5,295 bases of DNA from UMGS1052 sp045532035 (GTDB lineage Bacteria > Bacillota > Clostridia > Oscillospirales > CAG-382). A program made the translations under genes and the position numbers. Shown piece after piece: positions 5,130-5,295 of this stretch (its first letter is position 1; the number at the start of each line of letters is the position of its first letter). The DNA lies in assembly GCA_045532035.1 (NCBI GenBank), contig JAZSFD010000019.1:1-5295 (forward strand), read 5' to 3'. The notes under the pieces are model-generated. The model made no database searches and had not been told where the DNA came from. It saw only the letters and a program-made list of their open reading frames with translations.

Positions 5130-5295
5130 ATGGGAAGAGAATATCCGCTTGAAAGAACCCGAAATATCGGTATCATGGCGCATATCGATGCGGGTAAGAC
5201 AACAACAACCGAGCGAATTCTGTACTACACCGGTAAGACTCACAAAATGGGTGAGACTCACGACGGCGGCGCAACCATGGACTGGATGGAACAGG
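5130..5295 (+). CDS. fusA: Elongation factor G, N-terminal part (cut by window edge)
   Basis: EF-G is the GTPase that drives movement of tRNA and mRNA through the ribosome. Only the first 55 codons are present, beginning MGREYPLERTRNIGIMAHID. The P-loop AHIDAGKTTTTE (17-28) contains the G1 nucleotide-binding motif with Lys23 and Thr24. THKMGETHDGGATMDWMEQ (37-55) is the start of switch I; the window ends just before the expected 'RGITI' G2 motif. ATG 5130 is preceded by AAGGAG (5112-5117) at a somewhat long 12-nt spacing. Position after rpsG is the standard str order, which supports a housekeeping EF-G instead of a paralogue such as a tetracycline-resistance protein. Confidence 0.97.
   Translation, partial: MGREYPLERTRNIGIMAHIDAGKTTTTERILYYTGKTHKMGETHDGGATMDWMEQ

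Noticed and set aside
4455..5261. Long minus-strand open frame of 268 codons opposite rpsG and fusA
   Set aside because: It lies entirely over conserved ribosomal genes and their spacers, and its product looks like no family; it is an antisense shadow.

Overview
The window looks like a chromosomal segment of a low-to-mid GC Gram-positive anaerobe of the Clostridia, possibly gut-associated (Oscillospiraceae/Ruminococcaceae-like). Evidence: the S12 protein carries the insertion after SPAL typical of Firmicutes; Shine-Dalgarno sequences are strong; promoters are textbook sigma-A type; and the left edge is packed with GC-rich palindromes of the kind scattered through clostridial genomes. The placement is inferred from protein and signal similarity by eye, not from a database search.

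Layout. Positions 1-307 hold no gene. They are a mosaic of small inverted repeats around an 84-bp nested palindrome (148-231). Positions 308-2436, minus strand, hold a glycoside hydrolase family 78 (alpha-L-rhamnosidase-like) gene broken near its 3' end by a frameshift (around 808-811) and then an in-frame TGA (656-658). The segment with the probable second catalytic glutamate and the C-terminal domain is cut off. Positions 2437-2745 form a divergent control region: two TTGACA -35 boxes on opposite strands lie 16 nt apart, and between the rightward promoter and the next gene is a relic of the C-terminus of an alkaline phosphatase/sulfatase-superfamily protein. Positions 2746-3702 encode a complete AEC-family (auxin efflux carrier-like) membrane transporter.

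From 3798 onward lies the start of a str ribosomal operon: a perfect TTGACA-17-TATAAT promoter with an A-rich upstream stretch, then rpsL (S12, 3939-4361), a 201-nt structured spacer, rpsG (S7, GTG start, 4563-5030), a 99-nt spacer with two hairpins, and the first 55 codons of fusA (EF-G), cut by the window edge. These products serve translation: S12 and S7 are 30S subunit proteins and EF-G drives translocation. The operon starts from its own promoter behind an unrelated transporter instead of following rpoB-rpoC.

No clear new system is visible. The points most worth a second look are the nested palindrome, the doubly broken GH78 gene, the phosphatase relic in the transporter leader, and the alternative RNA pairings between rpsL and rpsG.
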